Shown here one piece after another: positions 46,597 through 54,212 of a DNA stretch of 64,000 nt. Within the stretch, counting starts at the first letter, position 1. Every line of letters begins with the position of its first letter. The translations under genes and the position numbers were made by a program. The DNA is taken from assembly GCF_003391135.1 (NCBI RefSeq), contig NZ_CP031455.1, forward strand, positions 3,193,001 to 3,257,000, written 5' to 3'. Under the pieces are notes generated by a model. That model saw nothing but the letters and a program-made list of their open reading frames with translations. It had not been told where the DNA came from and ran no database searches. The stretch is from Streptoverticillium olivoreticuli subsp. olivoreticuli. GTDB taxonomy: Bacteria > Actinomycetota > Actinomycetes > Streptomycetales > Streptomycetaceae.

Positions 46597-47628
46597 TCAG
46601 CCGAAGAAGGTGCGGGCCTCCTCGTACAGGCCCGGCGGGACCGTCTTCAAGCGGGCCGTCGCATCGCGCAGCGGGACCCGGACGATGTCCGTGCCGCGCA
46701 GCGCGACCATCCGCCCGAAGTCCCCGTCGCGCACCGCGGCGATCGCGTGCAGACCGAAGCGCGTGGCCAGCCACCGGTCGAACGCGCTCGGCGTCCCCCC
46801 GCGCTGCACATGCCCCAGCACGATCGTGCGGGCCTCCTTGCCCGTGCGCTGTTCGATCTCCTTCGCCAGCCACTCGCCCACCCCGGACAGCCGGACGTGG
46901 CCGAAGGAGTCGTGCGCGGCGGCGCCCTTGAGCACGAGGTCGCCGTCCTGCGGCATGGCTCCCTCCGCGACGACGACGATCGGGGCGTAGCTGGCGCGGA
47001 ACCGGGAGGTGACCCAGCCGCAGACCTCGTCGAGGTCGAAGCGCTGCTCGGGGATGAGGATGACGTTGGCGCCCCCGGCGAGGCCGGAGTGGAGGGCGAT
47101 CCAGCCCGCGTGCCGGCCCATGACCTCGACGACGAGGACCCGCATGTGGGACTCGGCGGTGGTGTGCAGCCGGTCGATGGCCTCGGTGGCGATGTTGACG
47201 GCGGTGTCGAAGCCGAAGGTGTAGTCCGTGGCGGAGAGGTCGTTGTCGATGGTCTTGGGGACGCCGACGCAGCGGATGCCGTGTTCCTCGTGGAGCCGGG
47301 CGGCGACGCCGAGGGTGTCCTCGCCGCCGATGGCGATGAGGGCGTCGACGTCGTCCTTGGCGAGGTTCTCCCGGATCCGGTGGACGCCGTCCGGATCCTT
47401 GAAGGGGTTGGTGCGCGAGGAGCCGAGCACCGTGCCGCCCCGGGGCAGGATGCCGCGCACGGCGGGGATGCCGAGCGGCACGGTGCTGCCCTGGACCAGC
47501 CCGCGCCAGCCGTCGCGGTAGCCGATGAATTCGTGACCGTAGTCCTGGACGCCCTTGCGGACGGCGGCGCGGATGACCGCGTTGAGCCCGGGGCAGTCAC
47601 CGCCGCCGGTCAGCATTCCGACCCGCAT
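46597..47628 (-). CDS. pfkA: 6-phosphofructokinase, possibly PPi-dependent
   Basis: Protein of 343 aa of the PFK-A family that phosphorylates fructose 6-phosphate in glycolysis. Motifs: MRVGMLTGGGDCPGLNAVIR at the N-terminus, ALIAIGGEDTLGVA (98-109), GVPKTIDNDLSATDYTFGF (122-140), EVMGRHAGWIAL and LGHVQRGGTPSAFDR. D104 and K125 stand where ATP-dependent enzymes such as E. coli PFK-1 have glycine (G104 and G124) and match pyrophosphate-dependent enzymes. AGGGAGA precedes the ATG. It is convergent with trpEG. Confidence 0.92.
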   Translation of the reverse strand: MRVGMLTGGGDCPGLNAVIRAAVRKGVQDYGHEFIGYRDGWRGLVQGSTVPLGIPAVRGILPRGGTVLGSSRTNPFKDPDGVHRIRENLAKDDVDALIAIGGEDTLGVAARLHEEHGIRCVGVPKTIDNDLSATDYTFGFDTAVNIATEAIDRLHTTAESHMRVLVVEVMGRHAGWIALHSGLAGGANVILIPEQRFDLDEVCGWVTSRFRASYAPIVVVAEGAMPQDGDLVLKGAAAHDSFGHVRLSGVGEWLAKEIEQRTGKEARTIVLGHVQRGGTPSAFDRWLATRFGLHAIAAVRDGDFGRMVALRGTDIVRVPLRDATARLKTVPPGLYEEARTFFG

Positions 47629-47671
47629 GACAATCTCCCTTCAGCCGGGGACACCGCCCGGCCGGGAACGG

Positions 47672-48343
47672 TCAGGCGCCGTCGAGACCTCGCTCTATCG
47701 CGTAGCGCACGAGCTCCACGCGGTTGTGCAACTGGAGCTTGCCCAAGGTGTTCTGAACATGGTTCTGCACCGTCCGGTGCGAAATAACCAGCCGTTCGGC
47801 GATTTGCTTGTACGAGAGGCCCTTGGCGACGAGCCGCAGCACCTCGGTCTCGCGGTCGGTCAGCCGGGGCACCTTCGGCTCGTCGGGGGCGGCGGGGGCC
47901 GGGTCGGCGGCCAGCCTGCGGTACTCCCCGAGGACCAGTCCGGCCAGGCCGGGGGTGAACACCGGGTCGCCCGCGGCCGTCCGGCGGACGGCGTCCAGCA
48001 GTTCCTCGGTGCTGGCGGACTTCAGGAGGTAGCCGGTCGCGCCGGACTTCACAGCCTCCAGGACGTCCGCGTGCTCGCCGCTCGCGGAGAGCACCAGGAC
48101 GCGCAGCGCGGGGTTCTCGCCGACGAGCTCCTTGCAGACGGCGACGCCGGGCAGGCCGGGCAGGTTGAGGTCCAGGACCAGCACGTCGGGGGCAGCGGCG
48201 CGGGCCCGGCGCACCGCCTGGGGGCCGTCGCCGGCGGTCGCCACCACGTCGAACCCGGCGGCGGCCAGGTCGCGGGCGACGGCGTCGCGCCACATGGGGT
48301 GGTCGTCGACCACCATGACCTTCACGGTCAGCTCGTCGCTCAT
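47672..48343 (-). CDS. LuxR/NarL-type response regulator (MacR-like)
   Basis: Response regulator of 223 aa. Receiver domain 6-125: acidic pair D13/D14, phosphoacceptor D58 in VLVLDLNLPG, Thr/Ser position LSASG, and K in YLLKSAS. The LuxR HTH (about 155-215) is LTDRETEVLRLVAKGLSYKQIAERL then HRTVQNHVQNTLGKLQLHNRVELV. ATGA overlap with the kinase gene. Location next to pfkA and the DUF5931-type kinase matches the MacRS system of S. coelicolor, which affects morphogenesis and actinorhodin production; the match is by context and not by alignment. Confidence 0.9.
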   Translation of the reverse strand: MSDELTVKVMVVDDHPMWRDAVARDLAAAGFDVVATAGDGPQAVRRARAAAPDVLVLDLNLPGLPGVAVCKELVGENPALRVLVLSASGEHADVLEAVKSGATGYLLKSASTEELLDAVRRTAAGDPVFTPGLAGLVLGEYRRLAADPAPAAPDEPKVPRLTDRETEVLRLVAKGLSYKQIAERLVISHRTVQNHVQNTLGKLQLHNRVELVRYAIERGLDGA

Positions 48344-49563
48344 TTCCCGCTCCCGCTCCCCCGTGGAACTTTCAATTCGACTTCTGTGCCCTGGCCGGGC
48401 ACGGACAGCAGCTCGGCGCTGCCGCCCAGGTCCCGCAGCCGGCCGCGGATCGACAGGGCGACGCCCATGCGCCCCTCCCGCTCCGCGGCCGCCAGCCTGC
48501 CCTCGGCGATGCCCGGGCCGTCGTCCCGCACGGTGACGATCACCGCGTCCGGCTCGTCCTCCAGCAGGATCCAGGCCCGCGCGCCGTCCCCGGCGTGCTT
48601 GCGGACATTGTCCAGGGCGGCCCCGACGGCCGCCGCCAGCTCCGCCGCCGCGGCCGCTTCCAGCAGGACGGGCGTGCCGGGCCCGGCGAAGGAGACGGCG
48701 GCTCCCGCGCGCGGTGCGAGCAGCGCCCCCACGTCGCAGGGCCCCTCGGGGGGCCGCGGCGGGGCCCCCACTGACCGCAGCAGCTCCACGTCGTCGGCGA
48801 GCTGCTCCGGTGAGCCCTGCGGGGGCAGCAGGCCCCCGGCGACCAGGGTGCGCAGGGCGATCTCCTGCTCGCCCGCCATCCGGCCGAGCTCGGCGGCCTC
48901 GCCGCCCAGCGCGGCGCCGCGGCGCTGCACCATGGCGAGCACCTGGAGGACGCCGTCGTGGATGTCGCGGGCGAGCCGTTCGCGCTCGCGGGTGGCCGCC
49001 TCGATCTGCAGGGCGCGGGCGAGCGTGCGCTCGCTGGCCCGGGCGACCTCCACGATGTAGCCGATGGCGACGCTGGAGACCCACACCAGCAGCACGTTGT
49101 GGACGGTGTCGCGGGCCGGGCCGCCGCGCTCGGCGAGGTTGGCGGCGGCCACCAGGGTGGAGCCGACGATCGCCCAGCGCCAGCCGCCCTTGATGGCGCA
49201 GCCCAGTACGGCGCCGCCCGCCCAGATGGACGGGAGGGTGGCCGCGCCGCCGTCGATGCGCTCGGCGGAGTCGACGACGGAGGTGAGCAGGATCCCGCCC
49301 AGCGCGATGGCCAGGTCGGCGACGAGGAACCGTTTGGTGCAGCGCTCGGGAGAGGTGACCCGGTTCCAGGTCAGCAGCATCCAGAGCGTGAGTGCGCCCA
49401 TGTAGAGCGCGGCGCCGAGCGGATGGGCGTACTCGCGGTAGTTCAGGAAGAACAGTGCGAGTGCGTAGCCGAGCGTCAGAATGCGGTAGCCGGTCAGCGC
49501 GCGCCACAGCGGCAGCTCCACCGACATCCGTACGACGCGCGGCTTCCCGCTGCGCGGTGTCAT
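48340..49563 (-). CDS. NarL-family sensor histidine kinase (MacS-like)
   Basis: Membrane kinase of 407 aa. Five to six hydrophobic segments lie in residues 20-172 (ILTLGYALALFFLNY, LGAALYMGALTLWMLLTW, LVADLAIALGGILLT and others). A HisKA_3-type box follows with H202 in ERERLARDIHDGVLQVLAMVQ. The ATPase domain has ALDNVRKHAG (N box), VIVTVRDDGPGIAEG (G1) and GRMGVALSIRGRLRDLGG (G2). The membrane sensor is not of a known ligand type. The first ATG is used; M13 (MSVELPLW) is possible. Confidence 0.9.
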   Translation of the reverse strand: MTPRSGKPRVVRMSVELPLWRALTGYRILTLGYALALFFLNYREYAHPLGAALYMGALTLWMLLTWNRVTSPERCTKRFLVADLAIALGGILLTSVVDSAERIDGGAATLPSIWAGGAVLGCAIKGGWRWAIVGSTLVAAANLAERGGPARDTVHNVLLVWVSSVAIGYIVEVARASERTLARALQIEAATRERERLARDIHDGVLQVLAMVQRRGAALGGEAAELGRMAGEQEIALRTLVAGGLLPPQGSPEQLADDVELLRSVGAPPRPPEGPCDVGALLAPRAGAAVSFAGPGTPVLLEAAAAAELAAAVGAALDNVRKHAGDGARAWILLEDEPDAVIVTVRDDGPGIAEGRLAAAEREGRMGVALSIRGRLRDLGGSAELLSVPGQGTEVELKVPRGSGSGK

Positions 49564-49590
49564 CGACCCAACCCCCCGGTCCGGGCGCGG

Positions 49591-50352
49591 CTACGCCTCG
49601 GGCCGCTTGTCCGCCTTGTCGAGTCCGGCGGCCTTCGCCGCCTTCTCCTCCTCGGCCTTGCGCTTCGCCTCGTCCGCGATCTGCCGCTTGGCGGCGGTCG
49701 CGTAGATGTCGACGTACTCCTGGCCGGACAGCTCCATGATCTTGTACATGACCTCGTCGGTCACCGAGCGCAGGATGAAGCGGTCGCCGTCCATGCCGTG
49801 GTAGCGGCTGAAGTCCAGCGGTTCGCCGATCCGGATGCCCGGCCTGATCATCTTCGGCAGGACCTTGCCCGGGGGCTGCACCTTCTCGGTGTCGATCATG
49901 GCGACGGGGATGACGGGGGCGCCGGACAGCAGCGCCACCCGGGCCAGGCCGCCGGGCTTGCCGCGGTAGAGGCGACCGTCCGGGGAGCGGGTGCCCTCCG
50001 GGTAGATGCCGAACAGCTCACCGCGCTCCAGCACCTCGAGACCGCTCTTGATCGCCGCTTCGCCGGCCCCGCGGCCGCCCGAACGGTCGACGGGCAGCTG
50101 GCCCACGCCCTTGAAGAACGCGGCCGTCAGCTTTCCCTTGACACCCGGGGAGGTGAAGTATTCCTGCTTCGCGATAAAGGTGATCTTGCGATCCAGCACC
50201 GCGGGGAGGAAGAAGGAGTCCGAGAACGACAGGTGGTTGCTCGCCAGGATCGCGGGCCCCTCGGCCGGGATGTTCTCCAAGCCCTCCACCCACGGCCGGA
50301 AGGCAAGCTTCAGCGACCCGCCGATGGACAGCTTCATAGCGCCGTAGAACAA
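49591..50352 (-). CDS. 1-acyl-sn-glycerol-3-phosphate acyltransferase (PlsC family)
   Basis: Acyltransferase of 253 aa in phospholipid synthesis. PlsC motifs: NHLSFSDSFFLP (the HX4D-type box, here H-L-S-F-S-D, about residue 39), FIAKQEYF, GIYPEGTRSPDGRLYRGKPGGLARVALLSGAPVIPVAM and KVLPKMIRPGIRIGEPLDFSRY. The C-terminal 25 residues are Lys/Ala/Glu-rich. The TTG start was chosen because a perfect AGGAGG lies 7 nt upstream; ATG at residue 6 is the alternative. It lies 27 nt before the histidine kinase gene. Confidence 0.9.
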   Translation of the reverse strand: MFYGAMKLSIGGSLKLAFRPWVEGLENIPAEGPAILASNHLSFSDSFFLPAVLDRKITFIAKQEYFTSPGVKGKLTAAFFKGVGQLPVDRSGGRGAGEAAIKSGLEVLERGELFGIYPEGTRSPDGRLYRGKPGGLARVALLSGAPVIPVAMIDTEKVQPPGKVLPKMIRPGIRIGEPLDFSRYHGMDGDRFILRSVTDEVMYKIMELSGQEYVDIYATAAKRQIADEAKRKAEEEKAAKAAGLDKADKRPEA

Positions 50353-50464
50353 CCGAGAACCTCCTGTAGTGACGAGGAGACCTTAACCTGCCTACCCGCC
50401 GTGCGGCGCTCCGCGTACGCTGAGGGCCAGACCCCTTTTCCCGTTCCATCGATCGGAGATTCCG

Positions 50465-51244
50465 GTGCCGCTCCTCCCCGGCGCCGAGCCGTTCCGCCAC
50501 GACGGCGGAGAGGTCGGCGTCCTCGTGTGCCACGGCTTCACCGGTTCCCCGCAGTCCGTTCGGCCCTGGGCCGAGCATCTCGCGGAGCGCGGACTGACCG
50601 TCTCGCTGCCGCTGCTGCCCGGGCACGGCACCCGCTGGCAGGACATGCAGCTCACCGGCTGGCAGGACTGGTACGCGGAGGTCGACCGCGCGCTGGGCGA
50701 GCTGCGGGAGCGCTGTTCCGAGATCTTCGTCTGCGGCCTGTCCATGGGCGGGGCGCTGACCCTGCGGCTGGCGGCCCGGCACGGCGACGCGGTCAAGGGC
50801 ATCGTCCTGGTCAACCCGGCCAACAAGGTGCACGGCCTCGCCGCGAAGGCGCTGCCGGTGGTGCGTCACCTGCTGCCCTCGTCCAAGGGCATCGCCAGCG
50901 ACATCGCCAAGCCGGGCAACGAGGAGGTCGGCTACGACCGGGTGCCGCTGCACGCGGCGCACTCCTTCCGCCGGGGCCTGCGGGCGCTGGACTCCGAACT
51001 GCCCCAGGTGACCCAGCCGTTGCTGCTGCTGCACAGCCCCGAGGACCATGTGGTGCCGCCCGTGGACTCGGCGCGCATCCTGGCCCGGGTCTCCTCGCGC
51101 GACGTCACCGAGCGGCTGCTGGAGCACAGCTATCACGTGGCGACCCTGGACCACGACGCCGAGCTGATCTTCGACGAGACGTTCGCGTTCATCAGCCGGC
51201 TCTCCGCGGGCGTCGGCGAAGTGGGGACGGCCTCCCGTGGCTGA
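50465..51244 (+). CDS. Alpha/beta hydrolase (carboxylesterase/monoacylglycerol lipase type)
   Basis: Hydrolase of 259 aa. VLVCHGFTGSPQSVRPWAEHLAERGLTVSLPLLPGHGTRW (about 18-57, read in parts) carries the oxyanion HGF motif. The nucleophile Ser is in FVCGLSMGGALTLRLA, Asp in HSPEDHVVPPVDSA, and His in LEHSYHVATLDHDAE. This matches the Est30/BAAT-like carboxylesterase group. GTG start with CGGAGA about 6 nt upstream. It is divergent from the acyltransferase gene and overlaps the next gene by 8 nt. Confidence 0.88.
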   Translation: MPLLPGAEPFRHDGGEVGVLVCHGFTGSPQSVRPWAEHLAERGLTVSLPLLPGHGTRWQDMQLTGWQDWYAEVDRALGELRERCSEIFVCGLSMGGALTLRLAARHGDAVKGIVLVNPANKVHGLAAKALPVVRHLLPSSKGIASDIAKPGNEEVGYDRVPLHAAHSFRRGLRALDSELPQVTQPLLLLHSPEDHVVPPVDSARILARVSSRDVTERLLEHSYHVATLDHDAELIFDETFAFISRLSAGVGEVGTASRG

Positions 51245-51839
51245 GCGCGACGCGGACCACGACCGCGACCGCGACGAGAGCCGCGACCCCCTGGACGAGG
51301 ACGCCGCGTGGGCGGAGCTCGTCGCCGCGTACGGCGAGCAGCCCGACCCCGAGGCGGGCCGCTGGCCCGCCTCCGGCGACGTCGCCGACCCCCCGTCCGG
51401 CCCCGCCGGGGGCAAGGACTCCCCCGAGGCGGCCCCGGAGGACCCGGAGGCCGCCGCGAAGGCCCCGACGGCACCGCCGGAGGGCCCGGACCGGCCGGTG
51501 GGCAGCTTCGTCGTCTACGCCCCGGGGGTGGGCCCCCGCGACTGGGACACCCCGGGCGCCACGGGCGACGACGACTTCGACGAGCCGGACGAGGGCCACT
51601 TCGTGCCCCCGGAGCCGCCGCCGGTCCCCACCGGCGACGTCACCGCCCGCTTCGCGTGGATCGCGGTGCTGGGCGGCCCGCTGCTCCTGCTGATCATGGT
51701 GCTGCTGCGCCAGGAGCTGACCTGGTGGATCACCACGCTCGGTGTGGGCGGCTTCCTCGGCGGCTTCGCGACGCTGGTGCTCCGCATGAAGGACAGCGAC
51801 GAGGAGGACGACGACCCGGGCCGCGGCGCGGTGGTCTGA
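51237..51839 (+). CDS. Acidic protein with C-terminal membrane anchor, unknown function
   Basis: Protein of 200 aa, not recognised. A long acidic, Pro/Ala-rich and probably disordered N-terminal part (1-135) includes DPLDEDAAWAELVAAYGEQPDPE and a GHFVPPEPPPVP segment. Two transmembrane helices follow (about 140-158 FAWIAVLGGPLLLLIMVLL and about 164-182 LTWWITTLGVGGFLGGFATLVL), then an acidic tail DSDEEDDDPG. The pattern EPPPxPxxDxxxRxAWxxVxGGPxxLL is, from memory, common in streptomycete proteins of this locus. It overlaps the hydrolase gene by 8 nt. Confidence 0.75.
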   Translation: MAERDADHDRDRDESRDPLDEDAAWAELVAAYGEQPDPEAGRWPASGDVADPPSGPAGGKDSPEAAPEDPEAAAKAPTAPPEGPDRPVGSFVVYAPGVGPRDWDTPGATGDDDFDEPDEGHFVPPEPPPVPTGDVTARFAWIAVLGGPLLLLIMVLLRQELTWWITTLGVGGFLGGFATLVLRMKDSDEEDDDPGRGAVV

Positions 51840-51893
51840 CCCGACCTGGCCCATCCGGAGGCTGAGGTCCGGGGTCCGGGTCGGAGCCCCGCG

Positions 51894-52643
51894 CTACGAA
51901 GCCGGCACCCGCAGAGCCGCCAGCACCGGCAAGTGGTCCGTCGCCACCCGCAAGTCGACCTCAGCCACCCCCGGCAATCCCATGGGCACGCCGCACCCCA
52001 GCACCTCGACCCCCTCCGTCGCGAAGACCGCGTCGATGCGCTGGAGCGGGTCGCCGAGCCGGGTCGTGTGCTCGCGCCCCCACGGCTTCGTGGCCCAGCC
52101 GTCCTGGAGCGCGTCCGCGAGGAGGCCGAACGTCCGGCCGTCGGGGCGGTCGTTGAGGTCACCGGCGGCGACGGCGTGCGGGACGTCCAGGGCGGCCAGC
52201 GTGTCGAGCAACAGCTTCCCCTGCCCGTACCGCTCCTGGTCCTTGATGCTCAAGTGGCAGCTGAGGACGCCGAGCCGGGCCCGGCCGAAGCGCAGCACGG
52301 CGGTGGCGAAGCCGCGTTGGTGCAGTCCCGGTGTGCGGGGCAGCAGGATGTCCTCCGTGCGCTCCACGGTGGCCCGCAGCGAGGACAGGACCATGGGCCC
52401 GGAGGCGGTGGCCCCGCCGGTGACGTATACGAGCTCGGACGTACGGGCCAGCCGGGCCGCGGCCTTGCGCCAGCGGAAGAAGCGCGGCGCTTCCTGGACG
52501 CAGACGACGTCGGGGGCGCAGGCCCGGATCACCCGGGCCAGCGCCCCCACATCGTCACGCATGGAGCGGACGTTGTAGCTGAGCACGCGGACGACGGCCG
52601 AACCGTCGGACTCCGTGCGCGACGGGGGCAGATCCGCGAGCAT
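51894..52643 (-). CDS. Endonuclease/exonuclease/phosphatase family protein
   Basis: EEP-fold protein of 249 aa. Metal and catalytic motifs: VRVLSYNVRSM, VVCVQEAPRFFRW (Glu), LGVLSCHLSIKDQERYGQG, AVAAGDLNDRPDGRTF (Asn/Asp) and VATDHLPVLAALRV (final Asp-His). Substrate can be DNA, phosphoinositide-type lipid or sphingomyelin; nothing here decides. No signal peptide, so probably cytoplasmic. The start was taken at the ATG 5 nt after GAGGAG; two in-frame codons just upstream are possible. Confidence 0.85.
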   Translation of the reverse strand: MLADLPPSRTESDGSAVVRVLSYNVRSMRDDVGALARVIRACAPDVVCVQEAPRFFRWRKAAARLARTSELVYVTGGATASGPMVLSSLRATVERTEDILLPRTPGLHQRGFATAVLRFGRARLGVLSCHLSIKDQERYGQGKLLLDTLAALDVPHAVAAGDLNDRPDGRTFGLLADALQDGWATKPWGREHTTRLGDPLQRIDAVFATEGVEVLGCGVPMGLPGVAEVDLRVATDHLPVLAALRVPAS

Positions 52644-52695
52644 CATCACTCCTCGGTGCTACAACGTCCGGAAAAGCCCTCACGGGCCCCTTGTA

Positions 52696-53637
52696 TCAGC
52701 CCTGGCGGGCCAGGTCCGCCGCGCCCACGAGGCCCGCCTTGCCGCCCAGTTGCGCGGCCAGCACCTGTGCGTGCGGGCGCCACTGGCCGCCGACCAGCCA
52801 GCGGCGGAAGGACTTGCGGATCGGGTCGAGGACGAGGTCGCCCTCGTCGGAGACGCCGCCGCCGACGATGAACGCCGACGGGTCGAAGAGCGAGGCGAGG
52901 TCGGCGAGGCCGGCACCGGCCCAACGGGCCAGCTCCCGGAAGGAGTCGATGGCCACCGGGTCGCCCTGGCGGGCCGCGTCGCTGATGTGCTTGCCCTCGA
53001 TACCCTCGGGGGTGCCGTCACCGAGGCCGAGGAGGATCTCGGCGTTCTCCGGGGTGGCCTGGGCGCGCTGCCGGGCGTAGCGGACGAGGGCCCGCCCGGA
53101 GGCGTACTGCTCCCAGCAGCCCTGGCTGCCGCAGCCGCACAGCAGGCCGTCCGGCACGACCCGGATGTGGCCGAACTCGGCGGCCACGCCGAAGCGTCCG
53201 CGGCGCAGCTTGTTGCCGATGATGATGCCGCCGCCGAGGCCGGTGCCCAGCGTGATGCAGATGACGTCGTCGTGGCCCTGGCCGGCGCCGAAGCGGTACT
53301 CGCCCCAGGCTGCGGCGTTGGCGTCGTTCTCCACGACGACCGGGAGGCCGACGCGCTGCTCGACCTTGTCCTTCAGCGCCTCGTGGCGCCAGTTGATGTT
53401 CGGGGCGAAGAGGACCGTGGCCCGCTTGTCGTCCACATAGCCTGCGGCGCCGATGCCGACGGCCTCGACCTCGTGGTCGGCGCTGACCGTGCGCACCGCG
53501 TCCGCGATGGCGTCGACGACGCCTTCGGGTGTCGACGGGGTCGGTACCTTGCACGTCGCGAGGATCTTGCCCTCCTCGTCGACCACGCCGGCCGCGATCT
53601 TCGTGCCGCCGATGTCGACGCCGATGGTGAGTCCCAT
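52696..53637 (-). CDS. glkA: Glucokinase, ROK family
   Basis: ATP-dependent glucokinase of 313 aa that phosphorylates glucose and, in Streptomyces, is required for carbon catabolite repression. ATP motif GVDIGGTKIAAGVVDEEG (6-23), catalytic D105 in VENDANAAAWGE, GTGLGGGIIIG (131-141), and the ROK zinc site with H157 and C167, C169, C174 (LLCGCGSQGCWEQYASG). GAGGGAC lies just upstream of the ATG. It is followed by a short gap to the exo/endonuclease-family gene. Complete, with no missing residue. Confidence 0.96.
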   Translation of the reverse strand: MGLTIGVDIGGTKIAAGVVDEEGKILATCKVPTPSTPEGVVDAIADAVRTVSADHEVEAVGIGAAGYVDDKRATVLFAPNINWRHEALKDKVEQRVGLPVVVENDANAAAWGEYRFGAGQGHDDVICITLGTGLGGGIIIGNKLRRGRFGVAAEFGHIRVVPDGLLCGCGSQGCWEQYASGRALVRYARQRAQATPENAEILLGLGDGTPEGIEGKHISDAARQGDPVAIDSFRELARWAGAGLADLASLFDPSAFIVGGGVSDEGDLVLDPIRKSFRRWLVGGQWRPHAQVLAAQLGGKAGLVGAADLARQG

Positions 53638-53694
53638 GTGTCCCTCAGTTATTCGCTCGAACCCCGCCGCGACCCACCGTACCGGAGGCCCAGG

Positions 53695-54156
53695 TCAGTC
53701 GAGGTCGATGCGCTCGGTACCGCCCGCTCCCGCATCGCCCCGGCCGGGCCCTTCGGGCCGCTCGGCGGGCTTCGCGCTCTCGCCGCGCGTCCAGCGGGCC
53801 TCCTGGCCCTGGACGGCCGCGCGGTAGGCGGCGAGGAGCTCGGAGCCCGCGGAGGCGAGGTGGTCGAAGACATCGGGGTTGCGCTCGATGACCGGTTCGA
53901 CGGCGGCCTTCGCCTGGGCGATGACCTGCTGGACGACCTCCTGGGCGGCCGCTCCCGCGAGCGGCAGCTGGAGGGCGGAGACCTTCTCGGTCACGGCGTC
54001 GACGAGCTTGCGCAGCTCCTCGGCGGCACTGCCGGGCTGCTGGTCCCGGCCTCTGCGGCGGGCCCGCTCCGCGGCGAGATCCTCGGCGCACGCCTGCTCC
54101 CAGGCATCGGGATCGGCCGCCGCGTCGGGTGCGGGGCGCTCGGTGGCATCGCTCAT
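53695..54156 (-). CDS. DUF5304-like hypothetical protein
   Basis: Protein of 153 aa without transmembrane segment. A charged N-terminus (PDAWEQACAEDLAAERARRRG) is followed by a helical part (AAEELRKLVDAVTEKVSALQLPLAGAAAQEVVQQVIAQAKAAVEPVIERNPDVFDHLASAGSELL, about residues 44-110, read in parts). The tail is disordered and acidic. It resembles the streptomycete DUF5304 family found beside ArsA-like ATPases; function unknown. GGAG lies 7 nt before the ATG. It lies between glkA and the ArsA-like gene on the same strand. Confidence 0.75.
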   Translation of the reverse strand: MSDATERPAPDAAADPDAWEQACAEDLAAERARRRGRDQQPGSAAEELRKLVDAVTEKVSALQLPLAGAAAQEVVQQVIAQAKAAVEPVIERNPDVFDHLASAGSELLAAYRAAVQGQEARWTRGESAKPAERPEGPGRGDAGAGGTERIDLD

Positions 54157-54212
54157 GGCGGACTCCTGCGACTGGAATTTCCTCCGACGTTACCTGAACG
54201 GTGGAACGGCGT

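Noticed and set aside
48958..51693. A 911-codon + strand open frame
   Set aside because: It runs through a histidine kinase, an acyltransferase and a hydrolase in wrong frames, with no motif of its own.
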